Part shown: positions 36,676-46,037 of the stretch, piece after piece
How the letters are laid out: each line of letters begins with the position of its first letter
How positions within the stretch are numbered: the stretch's first letter is position 1
Assembly (NCBI GenBank): GCA_003219005.1
Contig: QHPG01000175.1
Coordinates: forward strand, 1-47,281
Source of the DNA: Verrucomicrobiota bacterium
GTDB taxonomy: Bacteria > Verrucomicrobiota > Verrucomicrobiia > Chthoniobacterales > UBA10450
Direction of reading: 5' to 3'
Length of the DNA: 47,281 nucleotides
The notes under the pieces: generated by a model
What the model saw: only the letters and a program-made list of their open reading frames with translations
Databases searched by the model: none
What the model was told of the DNA's origin: nothing
Program-made: the position numbers and the translations under genes

Positions 36676-37776
36676 ATGCGGACTCTTCTCTCACGCGCTA
36701 TCCGGGTCGATCCCAGCTTCCACGTCGGACTCGGCCTGATTGGGATTCTGGCGGTCGCAGAGATCTTCTTCGCAACCTCCTATTACGTCGGTCGGGCTCG
36801 CGCTGCCCGAATGTCGGCAGAGGCAGTCGCGCCGACTATTGCACGCCCTGCGGCTCCCGCTGTTTCTTTGCAAACGCCTGCGCCAGTACCAGTGCAACCG
36901 GCGGTTCCCCCAGCGGCGGCGGTCCCAGCACCTTCTCCGTCGCTTGTGGCTCAGTTGCTGCGCGAAGGGATTGAGCTGCGCGATCGGGGCGATACGACAA
37001 ACGCCCTGGCACGCTTACGAGAAGCGCTGGACAGTGAACCGAACAACACAGTTGTGCTCGAGGAGATGGCCAAGACTTATGAGTCGATGCAGCTTGTCGA
37101 CCGTGCCAATGACGTGTGGCGCAAGCTTCAGGAAATGGGGCCGTCGGCTGGTGCTGCGTACGAGTTGGCCAATCAACGCCTGAAGCTGGGGGTGCCAGCT
37201 CCTGAGGCGACGGATTCCGGTATCGCAAACTCTTCAGCTGATGCAACAGAACATAAGGATATTGGGGGCAGCCCGGAAGGCTCGGTCATGGGCATCACCG
37301 AGGTCAAAACTATGGAGACCCCCGATCCCGACGCGGAGAAGAACCTGGCGTTGCAGATCGGCATAAAAAAACAGCCCGGCGCCAGTATCGATCACGAAAA
37401 AGTGAGAATCTTTGTAAAGTTCTACGACACGGTTGGCGACAAAGATGTCAAGCTCACCGATGCCGACGTGAATTATGAATGGCTGACGCCAAAACACGAT
37501 TGGACGGAAGCCAATCCAGAGGTGCTCTCAGTGAAGTATGTCCGCGCAAAAACAGGCGGTGCCTCAGCTGATTCGTCGCTCACTGAGGCGGCGGCAACAG
37601 TCCGGCCTGGCCAAAAAGCTCGAGGCGCCAAAGGTTCTGCCGCAGAGAGCGGACGGCGGAAATACCTGGGGTATGTTATTCAGGTTTATTACGACGATGA
37701 ACTGCAAGCCGTCCAAGCAGAACCGTCGCGACTTTTGCAACTTTTTCCTCCTTCGAAGAGTACCTCGGCACGATGA
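36676..37776 (+). CDS. membrane-anchored tetratricopeptide repeat protein
   Basis: N-terminal TM, Pro/Ala linker, TPR-like LLREGIELRDRGDTTNALARLREALDSEPNNTVVLEEMAKTYESMQLVDRANDVWRKL. Confidence 0.7.
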   Translation: MRTLLSRAIRVDPSFHVGLGLIGILAVAEIFFATSYYVGRARAARMSAEAVAPTIARPAAPAVSLQTPAPVPVQPAVPPAAAVPAPSPSLVAQLLREGIELRDRGDTTNALARLREALDSEPNNTVVLEEMAKTYESMQLVDRANDVWRKLQEMGPSAGAAYELANQRLKLGVPAPEATDSGIANSSADATEHKDIGGSPEGSVMGITEVKTMETPDPDAEKNLALQIGIKKQPGASIDHEKVRIFVKFYDTVGDKDVKLTDADVNYEWLTPKHDWTEANPEVLSVKYVRAKTGGASADSSLTEAAATVRPGQKARGAKGSAAESGRRKYLGYVIQVYYDDELQAVQAEPSRLLQLFPPSKSTSAR

Positions 37777-37807
37777 CGCCATTGCACATTATCCATTGCG
37801 AGGCGGC

Positions 37808-38565
37808 ATGAGCATCGCAGCAATCTGCATGCGTTTACCAAAGTTAAAGCGCGGTCTGCCTTATGCCTGCGTTTTCCTTTTTGTCGCCGCAGCAGAAGGG
37901 CAAATTCAAGTGGACCTGAAATTCAAGCGAATGCAGTACATCGCTTACGAACCGGTTGTAGCCACACTTGCCATCACCAATCTGGCCGGACGCGATATCG
38001 AGCTTCACGATGCCAGCGGACAATCATGGCTTGGATTCGAAGTGACCGGAAACGAGGATCAGCCGACAGCGCTGCTCAGCACCGAAAACGCGCAGCCGCC
38101 TTTGAAAATCGAAGCCGGGCAGAGAGTCACGCGACAAATTGATCTCGCTTCGCTTTATCCCGTACATGATTTCGGCGCTTATCACGTGCGGACGCATGTT
38201 TATTTCGCGGATCTGGCAAAGTTTTTTTACTCTCCAAGGACACCGGAATTGTCTATGCGACTTATTCGTTAGGCCGGAGCATCGCATTCGAGCAACCGCA
38301 AGCGGAAATCGATCGCACCAATCAATTGCATGTTTTGCATTGTGCGGCGCCGCGTGCCTGGTCGTATTCCCGAATCGGCTTGAATGGCGAACTGCTGACG
38401 CACTCTTCGTTCATGGAGACCAAAACCCGGCCTCGCCTCGTGCATTCCGCAAACGGCGAGGTCGCAGTGCGGGGCGGTGTGGCCGAGACGCCTGCGCAAA
38501 GCTCGCGTAGCACGGCACCGAAACTTTCTGCTCGCCCCCCAGGTTTGCCTAAAGACGACCAATAA
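37808..38565 (+). pseudogene. secreted hypothetical protein split by a single-base frameshift at a T7 run
   Basis: 37808-38272 stops early; one added T at 38222-38228 joins it to SKDTGIVYATYSLGRSIAFEQPQAEIDRTNQLHVLHCAAPRAW...LPKDDQ* ending at 38565, overlapping the next gene's ATG (TAATG). Confidence 0.7.
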
Positions 38566-39362
38566 TGCCAAGATATTTTTGCAGGCTCCGTTTGGCTGTT
38601 GCCAGTTTGATGGCCGCACTTGCGACATCCGGTAGTTCCGACGCAGCGCAAACCAGCACCGCTTCTCAAAGCAGCGGCTCGCCTACCACTGTCGTGATCG
38701 ATGCGGGGCACGGAGGCCATGACCGCGGCGGGATTCCCGGCCAGACGATCGCAGAGAAGGTCATGACACTCGACGTGGCGCAGCGTCTTAGAAATGTTCT
38801 GTCAGCCAGCGGTTACCGCGTGGTGATGACGCGGGACAGCGACGTTTTTGTGCCGCTGCCGACGCGAGTTTCAATCGCTAATTCCTATCGCAACGCAATC
38901 TTCGTGTGCATTCATTTTAACGCAACACAACGGGCTGGCGCGGGCGGCATAGAAACTTATTTTTACAGCCGCGGCAGCTTGCCGCTGGCTTCAGCCATCC
39001 ATAATTACGTCGTTGGAGGGGCGCCCTCGTCCAATCGTGGAGTGCGGCGACGTGGTTACTACGTATTGCGAAGAACCAACATTCCGGCTGTGCTCGTGGA
39101 GTGCGGGTTCCTGACCAACCCGACCGAAGCTGCCTATGCTCAAACTGCTTCTTACCGCCAAAAACTCGCAGAAGAGATTGCTGCTGGAGTCCGCGCGCGC
39201 AATTCCGTTGCCAGCGACTCCTTCATCGATCAAACCAAAGTAGCGAGATCCGAACGTCACAAATCCAAGCGTTCTCACAAGAAAAGCGCGCGAAAAAAGA
39301 AAAGCTCATCGAAACCGGCTGGATCAGAGGCACGCTCTGCCTCAATACATCGGGAGTCCTGA
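38565..39362 (+). CDS. N-acetylmuramoyl-L-alanine amidase (Amidase_3)
   Basis: TVVIDAGHGGHDRGG, ANSYRNAIFVCIHFNA, VLVECGFLTNPTEA. Confidence 0.93.
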   Translation: MPRYFCRLRLAVASLMAALATSGSSDAAQTSTASQSSGSPTTVVIDAGHGGHDRGGIPGQTIAEKVMTLDVAQRLRNVLSASGYRVVMTRDSDVFVPLPTRVSIANSYRNAIFVCIHFNATQRAGAGGIETYFYSRGSLPLASAIHNYVVGGAPSSNRGVRRRGYYVLRRTNIPAVLVECGFLTNPTEAAYAQTASYRQKLAEEIAAGVRARNSVASDSFIDQTKVARSERHKSKRSHKKSARKKKSSSKPAGSEARSASIHRES

Positions 39363-39369
39363 TTTGAAC

Positions 39370-40953
39370 ATGCCGATTTTGACTTCGGCGCAGATGCGAG
39401 CCTCAGAAGAGGCTGCTTTCGCGAGGGGAGTACAAGTCGAAGCGCTAATGGACAAGGCAGGCGCCGGAGTCGCGCGGGCAGTGACCAAATTTTTCCCGAA
39501 GCCTGGCACATGCATTGTGTTCGCTGGAAAAGGCCACAACGCGGGCGACGCTTTGGTTGCGGCGGAACAATTGCGACGTCTCCGATGGAAAATTGAAGTC
39601 CGACTTGCTTTCAAGCAAGAGGATTGCAGCCAGCTCATGCGCAAGAAGCTCGAAAATCTGCGCCGCAGACCGCCTGAGATTTTGGGGGCAACAGCATCCG
39701 TCAGCGCCACGACCGATCTCGGCGTGACCCTTGTTGAGCTTTGGACCGAGGCCGGTGATGAACTGGCCACCGCACAGGAAGAAATTACGGCAGACGCCTA
39801 TCTGGGCGGCGCTCCGCCATTAATTATTCTTGATGGCCTGCTCGGCGTTGGCGCGAGGCCGCCGCTGCGCGAACCGATACGCGCCGCGTGCCGTTCAATC
39901 AATCAGTTACGGAAAAATAAGGGCGCCTGTGTGTTTGCCGTTGATCTTCCGACTGGTCTCGATAGCGACTCAGGGAAAACAGATCGCGACTGCGTAATCG
40001 CGGATTTTACGGTCACGATAGGATTCGCAAAGGCAGGTCTGATCGCGGATGGCGCGTTGAATCACGTGGGCAGAATTGAAGTTGTGCCGCTGCATGAATT
40101 GCGGCCACCAGAAAAAAAAACAAAGGAAATCATCGCCAGCCCTCCGGCTTTTTGCGGGTTGGTCCCGAGACGCGAATATAGCGCATACAAAAATCAATTT
40201 GGTCGCATTGGCGTCGTAGCCGGCTCCAAGGGATTCGTCGGCGCTGCTCTGATGACCTCGCAGGGTGCGTTGTGGGCAGGCGCAGGTCTAGTGGAAGTTT
40301 TTGTTCCCGAGGAAATTTACCAGATCGTCGCCGCGGCGGCGCCAATGGAAGCGATGGTGAAGCCGGTCCACTCTTACCGCGATCTGCTGAAACAAAAGCC
40401 TGATGTCTGGGCTTTGGGACCCGGTCTTGGAACATCACATGCGGACGAGATTCTCGAGCTGATTGAAAAAGCGAAGCAACCAATAGTGCTTGATGCCGAC
40501 GGGCTCAACATTTTGTCCGAAAAAATGTCGGCTCTCCGGCGTTGCAAAGGCGAACGGCTGCTCACACCGCATCCGGGCGAGATGAAACGCCTTTTCCCAG
40601 ACCACAAAGAACCGCGGGCCGAGATTGCGACGAAATTCTGCAATCGTTTTGCAGTGACACTTTTGTTCAAAGGCAGTCGCACCATCGTAGCACAGCGCGA
40701 TCGTCCATTGAGCTATAACACCACGGGCAATCCGGGAATGGCCACTGGCGGGATGGGTGACATTCTCACAGGTGTCTGCGCCGGTTTGGTGGGGCAGGGC
40801 CTGTCGCTTTACGATGCGGCGCGAGTCGGTGCGTGGCTATGCGGACGCGCTGCGGAAATGGCGATTTTCAATGACAGGCAAAGCGAGCAATCGCTCTTGC
40901 CACGCGGTGTTCTCGATCATCTCGGCGAAGCGTTTAATGAAATCAGAGGTTAA
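39370..40953 (+). CDS. nnrD: bifunctional NAD(P)H-hydrate epimerase/ADP-dependent dehydratase
   Basis: GKGHNAGDALVAAEQL, FAVDLPTGLDSDSG, TPHPGEMKRL, NTTGNPGMATGGMGDILTGVCAGLVGQG. Confidence 0.93.
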   Translation: MPILTSAQMRASEEAAFARGVQVEALMDKAGAGVARAVTKFFPKPGTCIVFAGKGHNAGDALVAAEQLRRLRWKIEVRLAFKQEDCSQLMRKKLENLRRRPPEILGATASVSATTDLGVTLVELWTEAGDELATAQEEITADAYLGGAPPLIILDGLLGVGARPPLREPIRAACRSINQLRKNKGACVFAVDLPTGLDSDSGKTDRDCVIADFTVTIGFAKAGLIADGALNHVGRIEVVPLHELRPPEKKTKEIIASPPAFCGLVPRREYSAYKNQFGRIGVVAGSKGFVGAALMTSQGALWAGAGLVEVFVPEEIYQIVAAAAPMEAMVKPVHSYRDLLKQKPDVWALGPGLGTSHADEILELIEKAKQPIVLDADGLNILSEKMSALRRCKGERLLTPHPGEMKRLFPDHKEPRAEIATKFCNRFAVTLLFKGSRTIVAQRDRPLSYNTTGNPGMATGGMGDILTGVCAGLVGQGLSLYDAARVGAWLCGRAAEMAIFNDRQSEQSLLPRGVLDHLGEAFNEIRG

Positions 40954-41012
40954 AAAGTTAAAAAGGTGCGTCGCTTCCATCTTTTAACGTTTTAACTTTT
41001 CAACCTTTCAAC
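40948..41012. repeat. inverted octamer array, copy C
   Basis: GGTTAAAA AGTTAAAA (40948-40963); CTTTTAAC GTTTTAAC TTTTCAAC CTTTCAAC (40981-41012). Confidence 0.9.
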
Positions 41013-41030
41013 CGTTACCGCCGCGAAGCC

Positions 41031-41903
41031 ATGAATCTCCAAACCGGAACCACCGAGGAGTACAAAGCGCCGACTGAGGAGACTACCTGGAGCCGAATAA
41101 AAAAAGCGCTTGGCCCGATCGCGGTAGTGGGCGTCGTGATCGCAAAGTTTTTCGCGAAACTGAAGTTTGTTTTGCTGCCGCTCCTCAAGTTCCTGCCCAT
41201 CCTATTGAAATCCGGCGGCACGATGCTGCTGATGATCTGGGTCTATACCCAATTCTGGGGATGGCGATTTGCGTTGGGATTTGTGGTCCTTCTGTTGGTG
41301 CACGAATCCGGGCACTTGCTCGTCGCTAAGAAATTCGGACTCAAAGTCGGCGCGCCTGTGTTTATTCCGTTCATGGGCGCGTTCATCGCGCTCAAAGAAG
41401 CGCCACGCAATGCCTGGATGGAAGCATGCGTTGGTATTGGCGGCCCGATGGTAGGGAGCTTTGGCGCACTAATCTGTAATGTCCTGGGCGAAATGTTCGA
41501 CGCGCCCATTTTCATCGCGCTCGCGTGGTTCGGATATTTTCTGAATCTGTTTAACCTTACGCCGGTAGGAATGCTCGATGGCGGACGCATTGTGACCGCG
41601 TTGTCGCGTTGGCTGTGGCTGCCGGGGTTCGCTCTCCTTCTTTGGTTCGGATGGAAATATCCAAATTTTGTTATCTGGTTGATCGTTCTCTTGTCGCTGC
41701 CGCGGATCTATTCGCTATTCCGGAAACGAACCGAAGAAGAACAGCGTTACTTCGAAGTCACACCGTCCCAGCGCTGGATAATGTCCATGCTATACTTCGG
41801 TCTGATCGCGGTGTTGCTTTTCGGAATGCACGTAGCCCAGCAGGATCTAAACAAATACGGTGTGCGCTCCCACGGCCACGGGCGGGACGCAATCGTACAA
41901 TAA
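41031..41903 (+). CDS. site-2 protease family membrane metalloprotease
   Basis: VLLLVHESGHLLVAKKFG (HExxH) and NLTPVGMLDGGRIV motifs. Confidence 0.9.
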   Translation: MNLQTGTTEEYKAPTEETTWSRIKKALGPIAVVGVVIAKFFAKLKFVLLPLLKFLPILLKSGGTMLLMIWVYTQFWGWRFALGFVVLLLVHESGHLLVAKKFGLKVGAPVFIPFMGAFIALKEAPRNAWMEACVGIGGPMVGSFGALICNVLGEMFDAPIFIALAWFGYFLNLFNLTPVGMLDGGRIVTALSRWLWLPGFALLLWFGWKYPNFVIWLIVLLSLPRIYSLFRKRTEEEQRYFEVTPSQRWIMSMLYFGLIAVLLFGMHVAQQDLNKYGVRSHGHGRDAIVQ

Positions 41904-43568
41904 TCAGGCGGCTGTCGCCGCAAAGACTTTCTCTGGTTCGAGTCCAATTCTTTGGAGAATTGACCTGAAACGTTTGTCCGGACGAAGCGACACAAATTCC
42001 GGAGCGATGCCAACACTGTGCAAGGATGACGAGCGTTGCTCACACGCGCGTTCGAGATCGTGAATTGCGTCGTCATTTGCGCCAAGCGTTACATGCACGT
42101 GCGCAATACCATCGCCCGGGCGATAGCCCCAGCTTGCGACAGCTGTATTGAGAGTTTCGAGCGCCTCCTTGCGCCGCTTCATGCGAGCGTAAGTAATCGC
42201 CAGGCCAAACCCCGGCCTCCCCGTAAACTCTTGTGCCTTTTCGTAGAGCGCAATTGCATCATCGAAGCGCCCCATCTCGCGATACAGCGCTGCCAGCGCC
42301 GGCTCGCCCCAGTGGGCAAATGTAGGGTCAAGTTGGAGCGCACGTTCGCCAGCCGCTGTCGCTTCGTCGTACAGCCCAAAGTACCGATAGAGCTCGCAGG
42401 CGAAGTTGTTCACCCAGAGTGATGCCGGGTCGATTTTCGATGTGCGTTGCAAGTACCTCAGGGCTTTGTCGCGATCGCCGCGCGCGGCGTAGAACGCAGC
42501 TATGAAATAATTTGATGGTGTTGAGTTTGGCTCAATTTCCACCGCGCGATTGAATTCCGCTTCGGCCGCATCGAGGTCCCAGTCGAGAATGCGTTTCGCC
42601 TCCGCGAGGTACACGTGCGCTTCGGCTTCTTCATCGTTCAGTTGCAAAGCGCGCACAGCAGCGTCGCGAACTTTTGGGTAGGCTTCGAGCGGCGGCACAT
42701 AAGAATCCGCCAGCCACAACCACGCCTTCGCTATTCCCGTCCAAGCTCGGCTGAATTTTGGATCTTTCTCAAGCGCGCTATGGAAAAACTTAAGGCTTTT
42801 GCGCAATGCCTCCTCGGTGCTCTTGTCTGAATAAAAGAGACCCTGTAAATAAGCATCGTAGGCATCGGTGCTCCGTGACGCAGGCGTCGGCGATATCGCC
42901 AGCTTGAGCTTGAGAGTATCAACAATGGCGCGCGTGATCTCGTCCTGAAGCGCGAAAATTCCATGCATTTCGCGCTCATATGTTTCCGACCAGATGGTAA
43001 ATCCATCGGATGCGTCAATCAGTTCAGCCGTGATCCGTACTCGATTGCCGTCGCGCCGAACCCTACCCTCAAGCACATGCTCGACGTTTAGCCTGTGCGC
43101 GATTTCGCTGAGCTCGGTTTCTTTGTCCTTGAACCAAAAGGAAGATCGCCGCGCAGCGACACGCAGGCCATTCACTTTCGCCAGTGCTCCAAGAATTTCT
43201 TCCGCCATCCCGTCGCTGAAGTAGGCGTGATCCTTCGACGGACTCAAATCGGTGAAAGGTAAAACGGCGATTGAGCGTTCCGACGAATTCGCCGATTGCG
43301 CAGGATCCATCCTGCGCGCAACGTCGGCATTCGGTGTCCGCACAATTCCATACCGCGTGAGATCGAAAAACCAGGACAGCGTAAGCGCCACTGGGAATCC
43401 GAGCACAATCAACACGACGATCAGGCGGACCACCCAATTCGGAATGTCGAATACAGGCAGAACCTGCGCGATACCCTGGGCAAGCGCCCAGCCGCCGACA
43501 AAATACGCGATTGCGACGCTGTAAACTTTCCTGCGCTTTAGCTCAGCAAAAAACTTTTTCAGATTCAC
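41904..43568 (-). CDS. FlgO/TolB-N-like plus TPR signalling protein
   Basis: N-terminal TM; RSIAVLPFTDLSPSKDHAYFSDGMAEEILGALAKVNGLRVAARRSSFWFKDK; multiple TPRs. Confidence 0.85.
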   Translation of the reverse strand: MNLKKFFAELKRRKVYSVAIAYFVGGWALAQGIAQVLPVFDIPNWVVRLIVVLIVLGFPVALTLSWFFDLTRYGIVRTPNADVARRMDPAQSANSSERSIAVLPFTDLSPSKDHAYFSDGMAEEILGALAKVNGLRVAARRSSFWFKDKETELSEIAHRLNVEHVLEGRVRRDGNRVRITAELIDASDGFTIWSETYEREMHGIFALQDEITRAIVDTLKLKLAISPTPASRSTDAYDAYLQGLFYSDKSTEEALRKSLKFFHSALEKDPKFSRAWTGIAKAWLWLADSYVPPLEAYPKVRDAAVRALQLNDEEAEAHVYLAEAKRILDWDLDAAEAEFNRAVEIEPNSTPSNYFIAAFYAARGDRDKALRYLQRTSKIDPASLWVNNFACELYRYFGLYDEATAAGERALQLDPTFAHWGEPALAALYREMGRFDDAIALYEKAQEFTGRPGFGLAITYARMKRRKEALETLNTAVASWGYRPGDGIAHVHVTLGANDDAIHDLERACEQRSSSLHSVGIAPEFVSLRPDKRFRSILQRIGLEPEKVFAATAA

Positions 43569-43640
43569 TGCTCAATTAGCCCGATCTAGCCTCGTATTTC
43601 GCCTGCATTTAGGCGAGACAAAGCAGTCCGGCTGTCAGAT

Positions 43641-45912
43641 TCACAGTTTCTTCTTCGCGATCAGTTCCTGAAATCGCGGATCATTGCGGATCGGGTCCCA
43701 TTCCCAGCGATATTTCAAATCGTTGATGGTGATGCTGTAATTGGCGCTGTCCACCGGCCCCGGGATTTTTAGCAGGCTTTCGATCAAAGGGATGGCAAGA
43801 TCGTTTTCACCAACACGGGCGTAGATCAAAGCGAGATAACCATTCATAAGTGTACCGTCGACGGCGTCTTTTGATTCCGGTTTGAGCTCGACCGCGCGTT
43901 GTCCTTCCCTGATCGCATCGTCTTTGCGCCCCATAAACGCGTAAAGCCAGCCCAGAAGCGCGTGTCGATCCGCACTCGCGGGCGCTTCTTTCACAGCCGC
44001 CTCCAATTCAGGTCTTGCGAGTTCGAACGCTTTCTGAGCTTGCACACTATCGGCTTGGGCAAGGTAAACGCAGCCTTCAAAGAAGATTTTTGGAGTCGTT
44101 CCAGCGTTTGTATAAGAGAGCTCATTCGCCGAGGAAGACTGCAGGACACTTTTTGCCGTCGCATAATCGCGCCGCAGCATCGCGACGTCCCATCGAGACG
44201 CAGTGACGCCGCCATCCGGGTCGACGCCGGCGGGAACTTGATCGACGAGCGACTTCAGCAGTTGAGTGTCTCCCTTCCACCAGAAATCGACGTAGCCACT
44301 TTGGATCTTCGCCACCAGCGATGCCGGAGCCATTGCGCGCATTCGCTCGCCCCATTGCGCGGCTTCCGGCCAGCGGCGCATCGACGTGTTGGTAAAAAGC
44401 ACTTCCCGGACGGTGTTCGGGTTCTGCGGATCGAGCTTCGCCACTCTTTCGTACGCCTCAAGCGCTTTGGAGCCGCAGAGCAGCTTCCGCTTCGGTACGG
44501 GCTGCGGTTCTCTGACTCTCCGTGGGCTCGTAATAATGGAAAATCTCAGCGTGAATGGATGCGAGGCGCGCGTGGGCGAGTGCGAAGTTAGGATCAAGCT
44601 TGATCGCTTGCACGAACAGTCCTTCGGCAGTCTTATAATCCTCAAGCAGCGTGTCCGGATTTCGCTCGATTTGGTTTCCTCGCAAATAATACACGTATGC
44701 TTCTGTATTCGCGGTGGGTATTTCTTCGACACGTTGTTTTTCCTGCGGCGAAAGTTTCGCCTTCAGCTGGTCGGCGATCGCTTTCGCAATTTCGCTTTGA
44801 ATCGCGAACACATCCGCCAGATCACGGTCGTAGTGCTCTGCCCACTGTTGAGTATCCGACCGGGCATCGATGAGTTGCGCTGTTACTCTGACGCGATTGC
44901 CGGATCGCTGAACACTGCCTTCCAGGAGATGTGCCACGCCAAGTTGCTGACCAATCTCCCGGACATTACGCTGCGCCTCGCTTTTATATTGCATGACGCT
45001 GGTGCGACTGATCACCCATAAATCTCTAATCTTGGCAAGATTGGTCAGAATTTCGTTCTGTACGCCGTCAGCAAAATAGGCATTCTCCTTTTCATCGCTC
45101 CTGTTTTCGAATGGAAGCACCGCAATGCTTTTCTCGGGAATCGGCGCAGGCAACAATGTGGAAACAGCTGCGCTTGTGGATTGACTCGAGGGCCGATGCA
45201 AAAGAAAGGAAACAACAAGAACCAATGCGGCGATCGCTATAAGAGCTGCACTAATTGATGCCCATCGTTTTGTCGCTGTAGTTCCATCCGATCCAGGTCT
45301 TAAACCGAGCGTCAGTATCTTTCTACGTCTGCGGTGCTTGAATTTCTCGGGCAATTGCGGATTGCCGAAATCTCCAGCATAAAAATTTGCCGCGTGAATG
45401 GGCGCGCCGTGCTTGACCGTGCACTCTCCCAGATCGTGCAAGTACGGACGCCACTGCCGCGACTGCGCTAAATCTTCAGCCGCGCGTTGCGACACAAGAA
45501 TGTGTCCCGCATCTCCGCAATCCATCACTTGTTGCGCCACGTTAATTCCAGCTCCTGCAACGTTTGTCCGGTCATTAACATCCCGAACCTCATTGACTGG
45601 GCCGCTATGAATCCCCATCCGCAGTTTGAGCTTTGGATGTTCTCTTACCTTCTTTGCAATCTCGATCGCACAGTAAACTGGTGCTTCCGGACTATTAAAG
45701 AAAACAAGCGCCATGCCATCCCCCGCGGGAAGCCGAACCAGGCTTCCGGCCACCTCCGCGGCGCGAACTTGTTCGGTGCTACGGACGATCTTATTCAGTT
45801 GTTCCTGGATCTCACGCTGCTCGTCCAGTAGCAATTTTGAGTAACCGACCACGTCCATGAAGAGGACGTGGCCGATCGCTAATCGAATTTCCGACTCGGA
45901 TTCAGCAGCCAT
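43641..45912 (-). pseudogene. class III adenylate/guanylate cyclase - FlgO-like - TPR protein, broken by internal deletion/frameshift near 44462-44472
   Basis: ORF 44458-45912 ends in AEAALRLQSA*; another frame resumes KALEAYERVAKLDPQNPNTVREVLF down to 43641. Confidence 0.75.
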
Positions 45913-46037
45913 AAGCTCGCAAGAGATACAACGTTGCGCGATTTTGCCGATTTCTGAAATGCGATTTGCGCGACGTCAGATTGTGGCCGGGAATCGCTTT
46001 CACAAGCGCGTATTCGTTCTCCGGTGTAGATTACTAA

